From NCBI GenBank assembly GCA_037074705.1, contig CM073591.1, positions 85,354,032 through 85,418,031 of the forward strand: a stretch of 64,000 nucleotides of DNA, written 5' to 3'. Position 1 is the stretch's first letter, and each line of letters opens with the position of its first letter. The position numbers and the translations under genes are program-made. Shown piece by piece: positions 22,952 to 35,956 of this stretch. The notes under the pieces were generated by a model, which saw only the letters and a program-made list of their open reading frames with translations, was not told where the DNA came from and made no database searches. This DNA is from Zhengitettix transpicula (lineage: Eukaryota; Arthropoda; Insecta; Orthoptera; Tetrigidae).

Positions 22952-25900
22952 GAACTTATTTTTGGTTACCCCACTAAATAAATAACATAATATTTGAATA
23001 TTACTGTGAGATTTGTTGAGCATTCAAGCGGGAGACATTACACTTCCTACCCATTAAATACTTTTAATTGGATTTTCTTTTAAATATACGTATATATCAT
23101 AAAACCAATATGAAGTGCAATAACTCTAGTAGAAATTTTATCCAGCATGTTTCCGAAACCTTAACGAAAGAAATGGAAATAAATCAACAATAATGGGAGT
23201 TACAAATATCGATCAGGACGTCGTATTTGCATAGCCTCTGGCAGACGGATGTTTGCACGATGCTATTGCAACTTGTAACAGAATTGCGGATGTATGAGTT
23301 GCGGGTTTACATAATCTTGAAATAAATTTCCTCAGTGCCTGTGCCATTGTAACTTGAAATCGATAAATATAAAATAAAATATCATTAGTTTTTCTAATGC
23401 TAGAATCGTCAGTGAAATCAGTATAAATGTGAGTAAACATCCCATCAACAGAAACAATGCTCTACATTATAATCCGAACTTGGAGCGAACACGTAAATTT
23501 TATTAATAATCCTTTTATATGAAGATATGATGCAAAGTTAAAGTTAGTTGATGAATATAAAATTACACGCCTCTTGGATTACTTAATTTTTTCAAATAAA
23601 TGATTAATTTTAAGATTAATCCCAAATTGAAAAACATGTGTTTCTTAAACAAATTAGTAGTACTTTCCACTAAACGTGCTTTTTAAAATAATTATACCTA
23701 TCAGTTTCCTGTATTTCCGTTAAAATTACGGGTAACAATTATTATAATTGAAAATTACAAATATTTTAATATGATTTTTAAACAAAATTATCTTTGAGGG
23801 AAAATTTGTTTTTAAATTTTTATGTATTGAGCCTCCTCATTAGTTCTCTTTTAGCCAGTTGTATTTTTTTGTTGCTTTCAATTGTTTCTAGCCAAACTAA
23901 GAGAGATTGTTGTATGATACTGTATTGATTCGCGAGTATTTATTATTATAACTTCTGTTATTAAAGGCTAAAAACTCTTATTTTCAAAACTCATTTAATA
24001 CAGCCTTTAAAAATTTGCCGATTGCTACATAATTAACAAATGTTTCAGACAAAATTATGAGTTTTGACGCTATATCATCACTGCTGTTATGGTTTTCATT
24101 CGAACGTTAACTTAAAACATTTTTCCTTCTTTAGCTGGTATGCCTGGTATAAAACTTGAAAACTAAATTATTATTCATCTACAGGCACCATTCGAAACAT
24201 CTTCCAATAATTAAAAGTGAGAAATTTTACATAACAACGAATGCATTCAATGATTCTAGTTTTTAAGATTGAATAAACGTCGGTCTTGTGTTTGCACTCC
24301 GCCTTTGTTTATCTTACATCTGCTATCAACATACATTAATAACATAGTAAGACGCTAATTCATTCTACTGAAATATTCATCAAGAAATCCGATATGAAAA
24401 TTCATTTCTCTCGAGGCCAATAAGGCATCTCACCATGTCATTATGGTTATGAGTTAATTGGGTTTACGGCTAATGATCAGACAATTTTCTCTCACGTAAT
24501 AATTTTAATAAGATTATAAATTTCCGCTGTATTATATTGTAAAAGATAGGCCTTTTTTGAAATTGTTTCACGAAATAAATCAGTGTTTGTATATTTAATA
24601 ATTAACAATTACTATTATCCCTAATTTTTTTTATATATTTTAATAAAGCTGGTTGCACTTTTGATCTAGTTAAAACGATCAGGAAGTTGTGTAATATTTT
24701 ATTGAAAAATTTATACTCTTATTGTATTTAGCATAAAATAATTTCATTTAAGACTGATTTATTTTAAAGAAAATATTTTTATAGGCAATAGATTCACCGA
24801 TTACTCACAAAGCATAATTCATCCTCTCCACGAATCAGACAACAATGCGCCAAACCATTGGTTTACGTTTTCTACGCGCTACGTATGAAATTTATCAGAA
24901 CCTGATACTTCTCATAATCTGGAAACTAGTGTAGAAAAAATAAACTATGATATCTATGAAGTGATTGAGTAGTGTTTTGAGCTAAATTAGTATTCTCGTG
25001 ATACTGAACGAGTAATTTACAATTTTTCACGAATCGTTACTTAAACAATTACTTCATTTTATTTATCCAGCATCACATTGACCGCGAAACGATTATAGAT
25101 TAAATTTTGTGGCAAGTTAATATCACCTAAAAGTGGTCACAATACAGTTATTATTAATGTGGTCTAAATCCAGATTCCAGCTTTATTCAGAGCTTGAAGC
25201 TTTTGAAACATTTTACGTTGAGTGCAATTACCAAAATGGATGCCTATATGGTGACTCACATAACTCAGTTTGAATTTACAGTTGCTGTATTTACCATTTC
25301 AATATTTGGTTTTCGTTCATTTTTTATGACACATCAGAATGACCAACTTGCCGACATTTCAAATTTGATTGCATTTAAACAACTTATTTTTATTTTTTTC
25401 ACAAAATAACCTGTAGATATTCATGTCTTATTCATATACTAGTCAAGGCAATAGTTCTTTACCTGACTGCTTGTAACAAAATGTCAGAATATTTCATGCA
25501 GACACTTGAAATTTTTTATGAACACAATCAATCTATTTTAGCCGCGTTTGATAAATCTTTCGTCTTTCGTAATCCATTGGAGAAAAATACAATTTAATAA
25601 TACTTACGGAAACAGAATTCGACTCCTGTATTTGAAACAAATTATGTTTACATTTATAACATTTAAAATTGTTTTTTCTGAATTTTATATTCAAGCTGTC
25701 TTCATGTACTCAAGTAGGTTAATAAAAGTTTTAATTATAATTGTTTTTTATAATAAAATTTAATTTGAATAGTAAAACTAAATTTTCTACTATATCATAA
25801 AATCATTTTATGTCCCTCTTTTTCAATATGTTCAGAACTTGTCAGGTTCGAAATATTTCTTTCAAAAAAATATGTTACGAAGTAAAAATATCTTGAGTGA

Positions 25901-26283
25901 AACAAAATAAATATATTAGTCAATAAGTCAGAAAATGAATATTTAATATATTTTTCATTTCACTAATTACATTTTCAGTGAAAGTATGTAAATATATTTT
26001 TTAATTTGACAATAAATTAAATAAAAAACAGCCAATATATCAGAAAAATGTCATTATTAATTTTCGGTATATACATTGCAATATAATGCTAGAAGGGAGG
26101 GGGGTTACTTTTATATGTCAATAAAACTTGATTGGTTTTAAAATTTAAGTTATTTTTACTTAAGGGCTTATAAAAAAAATCGACATCGTCCTTTCAATTG
26201 AATCTAGGTAAATTAAAATTTATTCACTCTTGAGTCTAAATATTAGATAATCCAATATTCAAATAAATTTTTAATACGTAAAA
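22952..26283. other. unassigned AT-rich region
   Basis: No repeat family or convincing exon. A minus-strand frame at 23,213-23,440 has an internal Met followed by a basic 44-residue stretch; it has no recognisable homology and no clear splice context. CpG is frequent here, unlike the right half of the window. Confidence 0.35.
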
Positions 26284-26907
26284 TGGGCAAACCTCAGGGT
26301 GCTTTTATGAGCCTCTGAACAAAAACCAATAAGAAAAGGGGTCGTTTGATAGCATAGACATGCAGCAGAAATATAGAGTTAACGTCTCCGACAGAAACAC
26401 ACCGGTTCGTCTTTTGTCGTCTGCTTCCCAGGCTGGTGGAAGTGTTGGCTAGCCGGAAAGTCTTCACAGAAAATATCTAGATAGCTTCCTCCTTTACACT
26501 TCCTCGTCAGCGTAACAATTCTCAGCATCTATACAGCTTCCTCTTCCATCAGTTGGGCCCTTCTTTTTCTTCTTCTAATTGTAGCTATGAACTGTCCTCT
26601 CCAAGAACATCTTTCGAATTGTTACATCTTACTCCGACACTTTCTCCCTACCCAGACTTCCTTCCTATCCAATATGTAGATATGACCTTTCCTGTATCCT
26701 CGCTTTTCTACTTTCCAGCTCGACTCTCTTCGTTCCCCATCATACGGTGAAATCTCTTCACGTGTTAGATTTCAGCCAATCGATGTCTATTTTACACTTT
26801 CGAGCGATTACCCTCGCCTGTTGGAGGGGTTGACCTTCGGGAATGTTGGTCATGTCATTAACTGCTGAGCCAGGGTGCTCCCATAATCCGTTGTCTCTGT
26901 CTGACGG
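26284..26907 (+). repeat. dispersed repeat B, copy 2
   Basis: Collinear with 15,235-15,801 (see copy 1). It runs directly into the satellite-bearing element that follows, so repeat B may be a 5' part of the same composite element, although locus 1 of the satellite lacks it. Confidence 0.6.
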
Positions 26908-28157
26908 CACAGTCCGCCCACCCACGCGCGTTGACCAGATTGTCATAAATAAACTCAACGACTTCCATATCCCTGGATTTTATTCCAATCCCAGACGTAT
27001 GGGCATTATTTTGCTGTAACGCACTACCAAACATCACCCGTATTCTCAATAGCGTCCTAAGCCCGAAATGGCTTGAAATTATACACAAATAACGTTAAGA
27101 CAAATATTCTGAATTGAATTGACTGCGAAAAATATTAAACACAATCATCGGGCGATTAACATGTATGAATAATTTCCACTCCCGTTCACACTCACCCGTG
27201 GGGGTTAAACCGCAAGTTGAATGTCATAATTAAGCTCAGCGACATCCATAACCCCGGACTCGACTCCAAACTCGAATGTGTTTGCGTAATTTCATGTAAT
27301 GCCACTTAAGGGTGCACTACTCCCATGCCTAAAAGAAGTTGAAATTATACAAAGAGAAATGCCATTTATAACGAATTATATTGATCGGCGGGTTAGCATG
27401 TTTGAATACTTCTTTCCCCGCCCACCCCCTCTCAAAGTAACCAATTACCACCCACCCCCCTACGTTTCTCAGTTTGTTATAAATAGACTCAGAGACATCC
27501 ATAACCCCCATTAGACTCGAATCTAGGTTGTTTTTGCGTTAATTATATGAAACGTCCCTCCACCCCCACCCCTCAGTGTGCAGAAAGGTGTTGAAATTTT
27601 AGAAACAACATTGGTAGAAATAATATCAACGTCATTGACCCCGACATATATTTATTCCAGGCAAATATCGACCATTTATCATGTTTAAAAAATTCCTCCG
27701 TCGTCCACCCCCGCCCCTAGAGTTTAAATGGCCAATTGAATGTTATAATTAGACTCTGCCACATCCATAAATTAGGATTTAACTCTAATCTCACTTGTAA
27801 TCACGTTATTTTCTTGTAAAGCTCGTTCACCCCCACCCTTAACGGTGCCTTTTTCCCAGGGTGGAGGGGATGAAAATTATATTCAGATAACATCGGTAGA
27901 AACACTATCAATATCTTAGAACTCTAAAAATATTTATCCGACTCAAATATAGACTGTTTTAGCATGTTTAAATATTTCCACTCCAACTCCTGGGGGGGGG
28001 GGTAGACGTGTCTCACCCCTACATTGTTCGCTTCCGGGTCGTAAAAAACAAGTACGGAATTTGGTGAATTTTGCTCCTCCGATGTAGATTTGTATAAGGA
28101 AAATACAAATATACATACAAATATACACACAAACAATCTGCTTTACTTATTAGACTA
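26908..28157 (+). repeat. satellite-bearing repeat element, locus 2, 5' end lacking
   Basis: The unit anchor (ATAATTAAGCTCAGCGACAT-like) recurs at about 26,948, 27,229, 27,482 and 27,748, giving spacings of 281, 253 and 266 bp. The 3' end is the same as at locus 1: GGGGGTAGACG, GATGTAGATTTGTATAAGGA, a CATACAAATATACA run and TTTACTTATTAGACTA. The ATACTAGCTGGG start is missing. Confidence 0.7.
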
Positions 28158-29199
28158 AAAAGTAATCTTGAATTAATTTGGGGGGTGTTCTGCGCAACAC
28201 AATATATGCTAAACTTTATATTTCCTGATTTAGTTTTTATTAGTTAATAAAAAATTGTGACATATTGGCTGTTTATATTATAACTATCAAATAACACTAA
28301 ACAATAACTATATGTTATATATCTAATTTCTATATTTATTTGTTATATTTAATTGAAAGACAAAAACCAAATTTAGTTTTTGAGTCATTTACTTTACAAT
28401 AGAATGAAGTAGTAAAATCAGGGAACGTAAGATTTTCTGCTATTCTTGTAGTGTCCCCTTGGTTAACACACATTATAATTCGATAATATGGTTTATTTTT
28501 GAAGTTGTACTTCTTTTCGTACAATACCAAGATCTGTTAGTACAACTCTCGATTACATTCAATTTGGTTCATTAAAATATAATAAAATTTCACTAAATCT
28601 GCTCCAAAAAAAATATAAACCGAGAATTTAAATTTATTATTACTATCAAGAGTAGAAGAGTAAGATCTGTTTCAGATTACGACACGCTTATCCTTTATTA
28701 CGACTGTTTTTTGATGGAAGTATAAATTTAATTACAGCTATGTTTCACTTTTATTATGATTCAAATTTTTATTTTGATAAATATTCCCTCAATTAATAAA
28801 TAAACAGAAAATAGGCAATTTGTTTCAAAATTACACTTCTGATTTGAACAAAATTTACGATACCTCGTTATCAGGGAAATAATTTATTTGAATCATACTA
28901 CTATTAATTTCAAGTTAGACCCATAAAGTTATATTCTTAACGTTAACGGTCTACAATACAAATATTACTCAGTTTACAGAAACACCTTATTAAGCACATT
29001 TCGGTTACAAGAGTCACAGGACGCAATCCATGACAATAAATTTATATTTCATCCTTTAAATTTAACTAAACTCACACATTCATATAATTTACATTTTAAC
29101 GAAATTAATTCAAATACGTAATTTTTTGATTGAATAAACAATGTTATGTCAAATTAACATTTCAAATTTCTTATATAAATTTTCTTTATTTAGGTATAT
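28158..29199. other. unassigned AT-rich region
   Basis: No feature recognised. Confidence 0.35.
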
Positions 29200-29245
29200 T
29201 ACCTTAGGAAGTCTCAAAATGTGAACGAAACGTCGTATTTAAATT
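29200..29245 (+). other. retroelement-tail-like motif (GAAGTC...GAACGAAACGTCGT)
   Basis: TTAGGAAGTCTCAAAATG followed by GAACGAAACGTCGT resembles the CTGAAGA-stem-GAAACGTTGT segments found near the 3' ends of Penelope-like and some LINE elements. Related motifs occur near 6,370 (minus), 31,184 (plus), 38,700 (minus) and 46,980 (plus). No coding part is attached. Confidence 0.35.
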
Positions 29246-29479
29246 GTTAGCTCAGGAAGGAAACTTTAGCAATGGACTTTCGACGCCCAAATACTACACT
29301 CACGTGACCCTCAAGTCCCTACACGTGTAGGCGCAAATAAGAATTGCAACATCACTGCAAGCTATGAAAACTCCGGGTCCGTTCATCCCTTAGTGAAGAC
29401 AGCGTACTCAGTTCAGCCGCTTCAGAATGAACGGCTGCCGGTAACAGAATCATCTGATTCCAAACACTGAAATCAACAA

Positions 29480-30735
29480 CGGATGCTCAAAACGAGGCTT
29501 CACTTGATCTGAAGCTCAAAGAAAGATGGACAAAAGGTTCTCTGAAGAAAAACACTAACGAGACGGAAGCAGATGATTCGGTCAACTCGAGGATGCAAAC
29601 GAACTCCTTGGAACCTGGACACAACACACTGAGGGCAAAAGTGAACTGCTCGAAAGCTGAGCACGCAATATAGACCACAACACCACGGCAAGCATACCAC
29701 CATGGAAGCTTAACGAAATTCTAATCGATACATCGCTACATGAATTTAAAGTAAACAATCCACATAACATTAACTGGAACGCAGAAATCTATCGGTTGCT
29801 ACAAAGATATAATTCTCCCAGAGTCATTTATACCGATGGGTCCAAAAATTCAAATGGAGTCGGGTGTGCAATAGTTACGACAGGCAAAGAAAAATCTATC
29901 GCTATAAACCATAATGCGTCGATAATGTCAGCAGAATTATACGCCATCTTCATGGCCACGGAACTGTCTGGAAACACCGGAGGCCAACAATATCATATTA
30001 ACAGATTCCAAGGACGCAATACACAGAATAACTAGTACAGTGCATAGAAATGGTTGCATAAATCGAATTAGAGAGAATATATTGAAAATACAAGAAAAAG
30101 GATCCGGATCACTGTAGCCTGGCTACCGGCGCATAAGGACATAGTAGGACACGACAGGGCAGATCTCCTAGCGAAGATGGAAGCTGATCATCAAGGAAGA
30201 TCCAGCAACCTGCCAGTTTGGACCAGCAAGGAATGCAGAGTAGGGTTCTACAAGGAACTGGAAGAAAAGTGGAGTAGACCTGTGAAACCAGAGGAATGCG
30301 GAGTCATCCTCAGAAATGTCAACAGCATCAGAGAAATATCACACCCGAAAGAACTACCTCGAAGGCAACAGGTTGAACAGGTTATTGTAGCCAGAATAAG
30401 AACATTACTCTACAGTTTCACTCATTCATTCTTGATTTCCAGATCTCCGCAGCCGGTATGCAGCTCATCCTAGGAGCCCACAACAATTCCTCATGTCCTC
30501 TTTGACTGCCCCAAATATAGCGAGATAAGATGATCAACCATAGCCGCCCATTCAATGATGGAGGTTTGCAACTCATCAGCAGCAATAAACAACCTCATAG
30601 ACTTTACGATGAAAACTGATTTGTTTAAAGTAATTTAAATGTTATACAAATGTAGAACTTAACCCATGTAAGTCGCTAATGACCAAAAGGTTAATGCGAC
30701 GTTAAATTTGAATTTAGAAAAATAAAAATAAACAG
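29480..30735 (+). pseudogene. degenerate LINE ORF2 3' end with RNase H and C-terminal knuckle
   Basis: The frame at 29,796-30,035 contains VIYTDGSKNSNGVGCAI and then SAELYAI, the first Asp and the Glu of the RNase H active site in I/Jockey/R1-type LINEs. After frameshifts, TDSKDAIHRI (near 30,005) and VAWLPAHKDIVGHDRADLLA (near 30,113) give the remaining conserved blocks. At 30,177-30,473 the frame continues to the C-terminal region (LPRRQQVEQVIVARIRT, then THSFLISRSPQPVC), and PHVLFDCPK near 30,490 is the knuckle end. The 3' tail closes at about 30,735 with ATAAAAATAA. Reverse transcriptase is absent. The segment 29,480-29,790 may be more of the same element, but I could not place it. Confidence 0.75.
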
Positions 30736-31286
30736 AGTATGGGCGCAAGTGGACAACTCGGAAGCTGAACGACCATTAACACACCTGGGTCGTAACACAC
30801 GACCACGACGTCAAACTAAACTCACGTGATGGCGTGTAACATTTGGGCATAATGTAAATAAATTATTCCAAAAAACATTGTTTCTATCTGATAAATGAGA
30901 ATCGAAATTTCAACCTCCATTTAATTAAATAGTGTCTGCATCTCTTTCCTTAACTGTATATTTTATAATTATGCTGTGTTTTTATTTTTATAATTTTATC
31001 TGTTTATATATTATTTGTAATATGCTTTACTATTATTTTATGATACTAGTTCACTAGTCCAATTCTTGCATCTCAAGAATTAGGTTTGAATAAATACTCT
31101 AAACTACAATGCTTGCTTTATACAAGTTTTATTATTTTAAAATTATTAATTTTATTACTTTTAAATTTCTTATTTTTATAACATCTGAAGATCTTCCAAA
31201 AAATTAGGGTTGAAACGTTCTGTATTGTTTTATTTACTAAACTGCTCATACAAATGGTATATTATTAAATAAAATAATAAATACAT
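30736..31286. other. unassigned sequence with a tail-like motif
   Basis: At 31,184-31,240 lies CATCTGAAGATCTTCC...GGGTTGAAACGTTC, another CTGAAGA-GAAACGTT tail-like motif. Otherwise nothing was recognised. Confidence 0.35.
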
Positions 31287-32321
31287 TGTAGTAATTGGTA
31301 ATTAAGGCATTGTTCTAATTGAAAAGTTGAATTGTAGAGGACTCATTATTTGTGGATATAGCGGACGCCGCAACAAACCGGCAATGCAAAGAAAGTATTG
31401 TTGATCGGTCGAGAAGGTTTTACGCGCTCAAAAATTTACGAGACGAACGTATAGTTGGGCAGCAGACAGCAAGTAGGACACAGTAAAATAACGAACAGTT
31501 GGGCAGTAAACGGCGAGATGTAAAGACCATGAAATTCTAATTCACGAAAACTTGAACAATCTTTGTCAGTCAGCAGTGAAGACAAAGGTCTAATTTAAAG
31601 GACGAGAAAGTGTTCCAGTAACCAGTACGTTGTTATATCGAAAATTCAGAAACTGAACTAGTCTTCAGTCAACAGACAAAACCAATGAGGTGCATTTTCA
31701 ACAAAAATCCACGAGACCTACAAATCCAGGTTGCAGTAAATCATCGAGAATCGACAAAGTTATTTTAAACCAACTAACAAACTACGCTAATTAGAGTCTG
31801 TGAACATTTAGAGTCTGTGAGTACTTAGAATCAGTGATATCCCCAAAATTGTGCACGAAAAGTTAAAATGAGACCTGGGCTGCCGTAAGTAGAAAGAAAA
31901 CCTTAAAATCATTGTAAACCACGTTTAAAAGATAAACGTCAGATCGTTCTTTAATTATCGATCAAATGAGATATTTAATTATTCAGATCATTCTTTAATT
32001 ATTGATAAAATGAAATTGTTTAAACTCAATCTTTTAGCATTATTCCTTCAGCAACAAATTTCGTCTATGTTCAGACGCATTGATTCCCATATAAAGTAAA
32101 TATAAATTTTGTGATTTTGATTATATAACTTCTGCCATTATCAAACCCAGTTCAAGACCCTGAGATCCCAAATATTTTGTAATTTGAATACTTGTTTTAA
32201 AAGTGTTAATAAATCTTGTTTAATAGTTTTCACGTAATAGTTCTTTTCATTTAAAAACGCCACATAATTCACATCTTGAATTATTGTAAAAGAAAATAAA
32301 AGCTAATTATTAATTATTACA
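31287..32321 (+). mobile_element. solo LTR-like element, family L1, copy c
   Basis: Starts TGTAGTAATTGGTAATTAAG, ends AATTATTACA, 1,035 bp, with a 4-bp ACAT target duplication (31,283-31,286 and 32,322-32,325). It contains the conserved donor-like CCGTAAGTAG (about 31,883) and the TATCAAACCCAGTTCAAGAC block. There are no open reading frames of note. Confidence 0.75.
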
Positions 32322-32325
32322 ACAT

Positions 32326-32714
32326 ATATTTAATAAACTTGTTATTACTTAATTGGCAACACATTGTCTTAATAATCTATTAATATGACAGATAATATAT
32401 AATTTTAATTATAACTAGTTATTAATAGTTTGAAAGTTAATTTGGAGTCTCAAACTTATCAAAACCCGTTTTTGGTGTAAAGCTTGTTGGTACATAATGA
32501 CTCTAAAACTGAATTTAATTAGGCCGATACGAAATTTAACTATAATTACCCAGCGTTTCGTGTTCGTAATGAAACATCTAGCTAACTAGCCTCAATTAGA
32601 ACTCAACACGACTGCATAAATTATTTTAGGAAATAATTGTTTGGTAATTATATTTATAGCAACAAAAATCTGCACGTATACATTTGTGTACCAGGGCTCT
32701 ATTCACGTCCATTG

Positions 32715-32716
<2 letters not shown>
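32326..32716. other. unassigned AT-rich sequence
   Basis: Between LTR copies c and d; nothing recognised. Confidence 0.35.

Positions 32717-32749
<33 letters not shown>
32717..32749. repeat. (TA)n microsatellite
   Basis: TA tract abutting LTR copy d. Confidence 0.95.
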
Positions 32750-32755
<6 letters not shown>

Positions 32756-34000
32756 AACCAATAAGAGGGAATTTAAATTAAATAGCTTTGTCGAACCAAA
32801 CATATAATGACAAATTGATAATTATGGATTTGCTTCACGTTGTTGTCAAAATGTTATAAACAACTAGAAGACTAATTGATTTGCCCACTTTGGAGCACAA
32901 AATACAATGAACTCGAAAGGAATTTAAATTACTCCAATTTATATTATTAAAACAAAACAAGTTTATTCATTCAAAATACAATTCAATATCCCTACTTTAT
33001 TATTCCACATTTAAATCAAACTTTACAAAACAATTTATTTTTATAATTTTGTGGCTTTCAAGACAATACACTTTTACCTTACAAACAAATAAAATATCTT
33101 TATCTCAGGGTCTTCACTGGGTTGATAAGAAAAACACAAATCACGAAATACAATAAAATTTACAATTTAAACAAATACACGGAATATGAAGTTAAAATAA
33201 AGGAAATCTGACTAATCGCCTTTATTTAACGTTTCCATAGTTATTTATTATTAATTTGCTACTTACTATTCTTGTATTTGGAGTTTACACTAGAATGGCC
33301 ATTATGTGCATCAATTTCACATATATGCTTTAATCCTCTCAGACTCCAGACTGCAGACTTCTGACTCCTCGTACGTACTGAAGATGTTTCGCCCGCGGCC
33401 ACCATTCAATTGACCAGTATGATTGCCAACTCCAATACGTTCAGTATATTCAAAATATTCCAGATCTCTCAACACCAAAAACAGAGCTCAATTCTGGTGT
33501 TCAACTAATACTCCTTTCTCCTTCCAACTCTGACATCAAATTCTATGTCTTTCTCCTTCAAAATCTCTCACACGACTCTACGTCTTCCTCGTTCAGATTC
33601 TGGCACCACACTCCACGTCCATCTCCTTCCAACTCTGACACCACACTGATTCCGTACATCAAGCGTGGTTCTCACAACACTCGGAGTTCCCAAGGTCTCG
33701 GCGACGAAGATCCCGATGTCAGTCAAACTAATTTTAAATCAACAAATCCACAGTCTTCCCAATTTAATATCAACAGAGCTTGTCACTCTGAGACTGACAC
33801 CGCCAAACAACACCCGATGTCACTCAACTCTTTGAGCCCTTATCCGCTATCAATCAGATTTTAGTGAGAGCTGGGCATCCACCTCTAATCTGAGTCATCA
33901 AACAGATACAAATAAAAACCGTCATCTATCTCCAGTCTGCGCCGTCAATCAAAGATTATATATATGTAAACAATTAATGGCCTTCCTAATTAGTATTACA
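32750..34000 (-). mobile_element. solo LTR-like element, family L1, copy d, with PBS-like tail
   Basis: Read on the minus strand it starts TGTAATACTAATTAGG at 34,000 and contains AGTAAGTAGC, GTCAGATTTCCTT and TATCAACCCAGTGAAGAC, as in the other copies. Past the usual LTR end it carries two segments like those in copy b (TGCTCCAAAGTGGGCAAAT and ACAACGTGAAGCAAAT), then ends at about 32,750, where the expected terminal CA reads TA. It is 1,251 bp long. Target duplication is imperfect (ATAT and ATAC). Confidence 0.6.
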
Positions 34001-34006
34001 ATACAT

Positions 34007-35029
34007 TGTAATAATTAAAAAAGATTGACTTTTAAATGAATAAAAGATTATAAACTTTAACAAACTATAGTTTTATTAGCAATACTTTAAAACAATTACA
34101 CAATTTAAAAATATATCTCAGGGTCTCTACTGGGTTTGATAATGGCGAATAATTTTATTTCTCAACTTAAACACAAATTCCAATTTAAAAAAAAAAGATT
34201 TATTCGTCAATTAACTATGACGAAATTTACTTGTCAGCGAAGTTAAGCTAAAAAGATGGATTCTAATTAACAAATTTTAATCAAAAGAAGAAAACGAAAT
34301 CTGACGTCTATCTTTTAATCAGGTATACATAATTAGTTGTTTTTATATTGTTACTCACGGCTGCATTCCAGGATACCTTGTAATTGACGAAACACTATGG
34401 CGGGGTTTGTCACAGCTTCTGAAACTCACAGATTCTAAAATTTCTATTTTTAGATCAAAACTCAGGAACCAGGATGACCCTCCTTTCGTCTATCTCTCCG
34501 TTGACTTCTGCTAATTCTGCCCGGCTATGTTCACAAGACTGTTTGTGCTTAGCAGGTTTCGTAGTTCTGCTCGAGTGAATATTTCGTCTTGAGCAAAATG
34601 TTCATGGACCAATCAACGCTCTCGATGTTTCTCTGCAAATTTACTTTAAATATTTGAAATTGTCTTGTCTATTTCCAACACAGCCAATTTCTGTCGTGTC
34701 TGATTGCCAACTGCTTCTACTTAACTTTACTTTTTAAAAGAATATCTCGTCTATTTTAAGACGACCATTTCCTGTCGTTTCTGCTTGCCAACTCTAACTT
34801 CTCAATATCTTCCTGCGACCAAACCTTCCTGCTAATGCGACCTGAACTGTACCATATCATAATGTGAACTGGACTCTCTCGTAATTTTGAGCGCGCATTG
34901 CTTCTTCCGACAGAGGAAACAATACTTGGCTACATTCTTGCTGTGTTCTGTACCGCCGTTAAGAATATATTTCTCAAACAATTAATTTTTTTAATTTCTC
35001 AATTAATGTCTTAATTAATTGGCATTACA
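34007..35029 (-). mobile_element. solo LTR-like element, family L1, copy e
   Basis: On the minus strand it starts TGTAATGCCAATTAATTAAG at 35,029 and ends TTTAATTATTACA at 34,007, 1,023 bp. It lies 6 bp from copy d in the same orientation. Donor-like GTGAGTAAC (about 34,355) and the TATCAAACCCAGTAGAGACC block are present. The flanks do not give a clean target duplication. Confidence 0.65.
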
Positions 35030-35051
35030 GTATATATATATATATATATAA

Positions 35052-35932
35052 TGTAGTAATTAGTAATTAATCCATTGTTATAATTGCAAAGTAAAGGACT
35101 CATTATTAGAGTAATATAAAGCATACACCGCAACACAGGCGGCGAGAAAAGAGAACCATTGTTAAGACGTACGCATGCAAAAATCTACGACACGAACAGC
35201 AGTCAACGAGGAGAAGCGAAACGGAAAAGTTGGAAGTCAGATGCGGGCAGATATACATCTAGAGACGCTGCAGGGTGAAACCAAGTAAAAGGTTTTCACT
35301 CAGTGGTTTGTCTGCCACAAACAGTAACCTAATAAGTCATGCCGCAGTAAAAACTCAATAAGTAAAGAGACCGTCACCAATGTCACCGAGAGAAAGTTGG
35401 TAATAATCTGACTGACCATTAATTCGGAAGGAGTAGCCGTTTCCAGCTGAGAGAACCTAAAGTTTCGACAGTGTTTTGTAACCAATTTAAATTCAGTGAT
35501 ATCCCCAAAAACGTGTGCACAGAGAACCCCAAAATTGAGACCTGGTCGGCCGTAAGTAAAAAAACTAAAATTTATTTGTAAACCATTTCTTTAAGATACG
35601 TCAGATCGTTCTTCAATTATTTCTTTTCTTTAATTATTCATTTCTTTAATTGTTTTGTTAGTTAATTTAAATTCAATCTGTAATCTTATTGTCATCCGCA
35701 ACAAAATTCGTCGAGGTTTAGACGAATTAAATTCAATAAAGGCTAAATGTAATTATAAATTATTGTAAATTCAAGTCACCCATTTATCAAACCCAGGTAA
35801 AGACCCTGAGATTCTAAATATTATTGTGTAATTTTTTATATTGTATTTAAAACTTTAATAAATTTTGTTTAATGTTTCAAATAAATATTCTTTTATTTAG
35901 CCACAGCTATTTAGTCATATTAAATTATTACA
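35052..35932 (+). mobile_element. solo LTR-like element, family L1, copy f
   Basis: Starts TGTAGTAATTAGTAATTAAT, ends AAATTATTACA, 881 bp, set between (TA)n tracts 22 bp from copy e and in opposite orientation. It has the CCGTAAGTAA donor-like site (about 35,551) and TATCAAACCCAGGTAAAGAC. Flanking tetramers ATAA and ATAT match at 3 of 4 bases. Confidence 0.7.
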
Positions 35933-35935
35933 ATA

Positions 35936-35956
35936 TATATGTGTGTGTGTGTGTGT
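35936..35956. repeat. (GT)n microsatellite
   Basis: TATATGTGTG run following LTR copy f. Confidence 0.9.
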
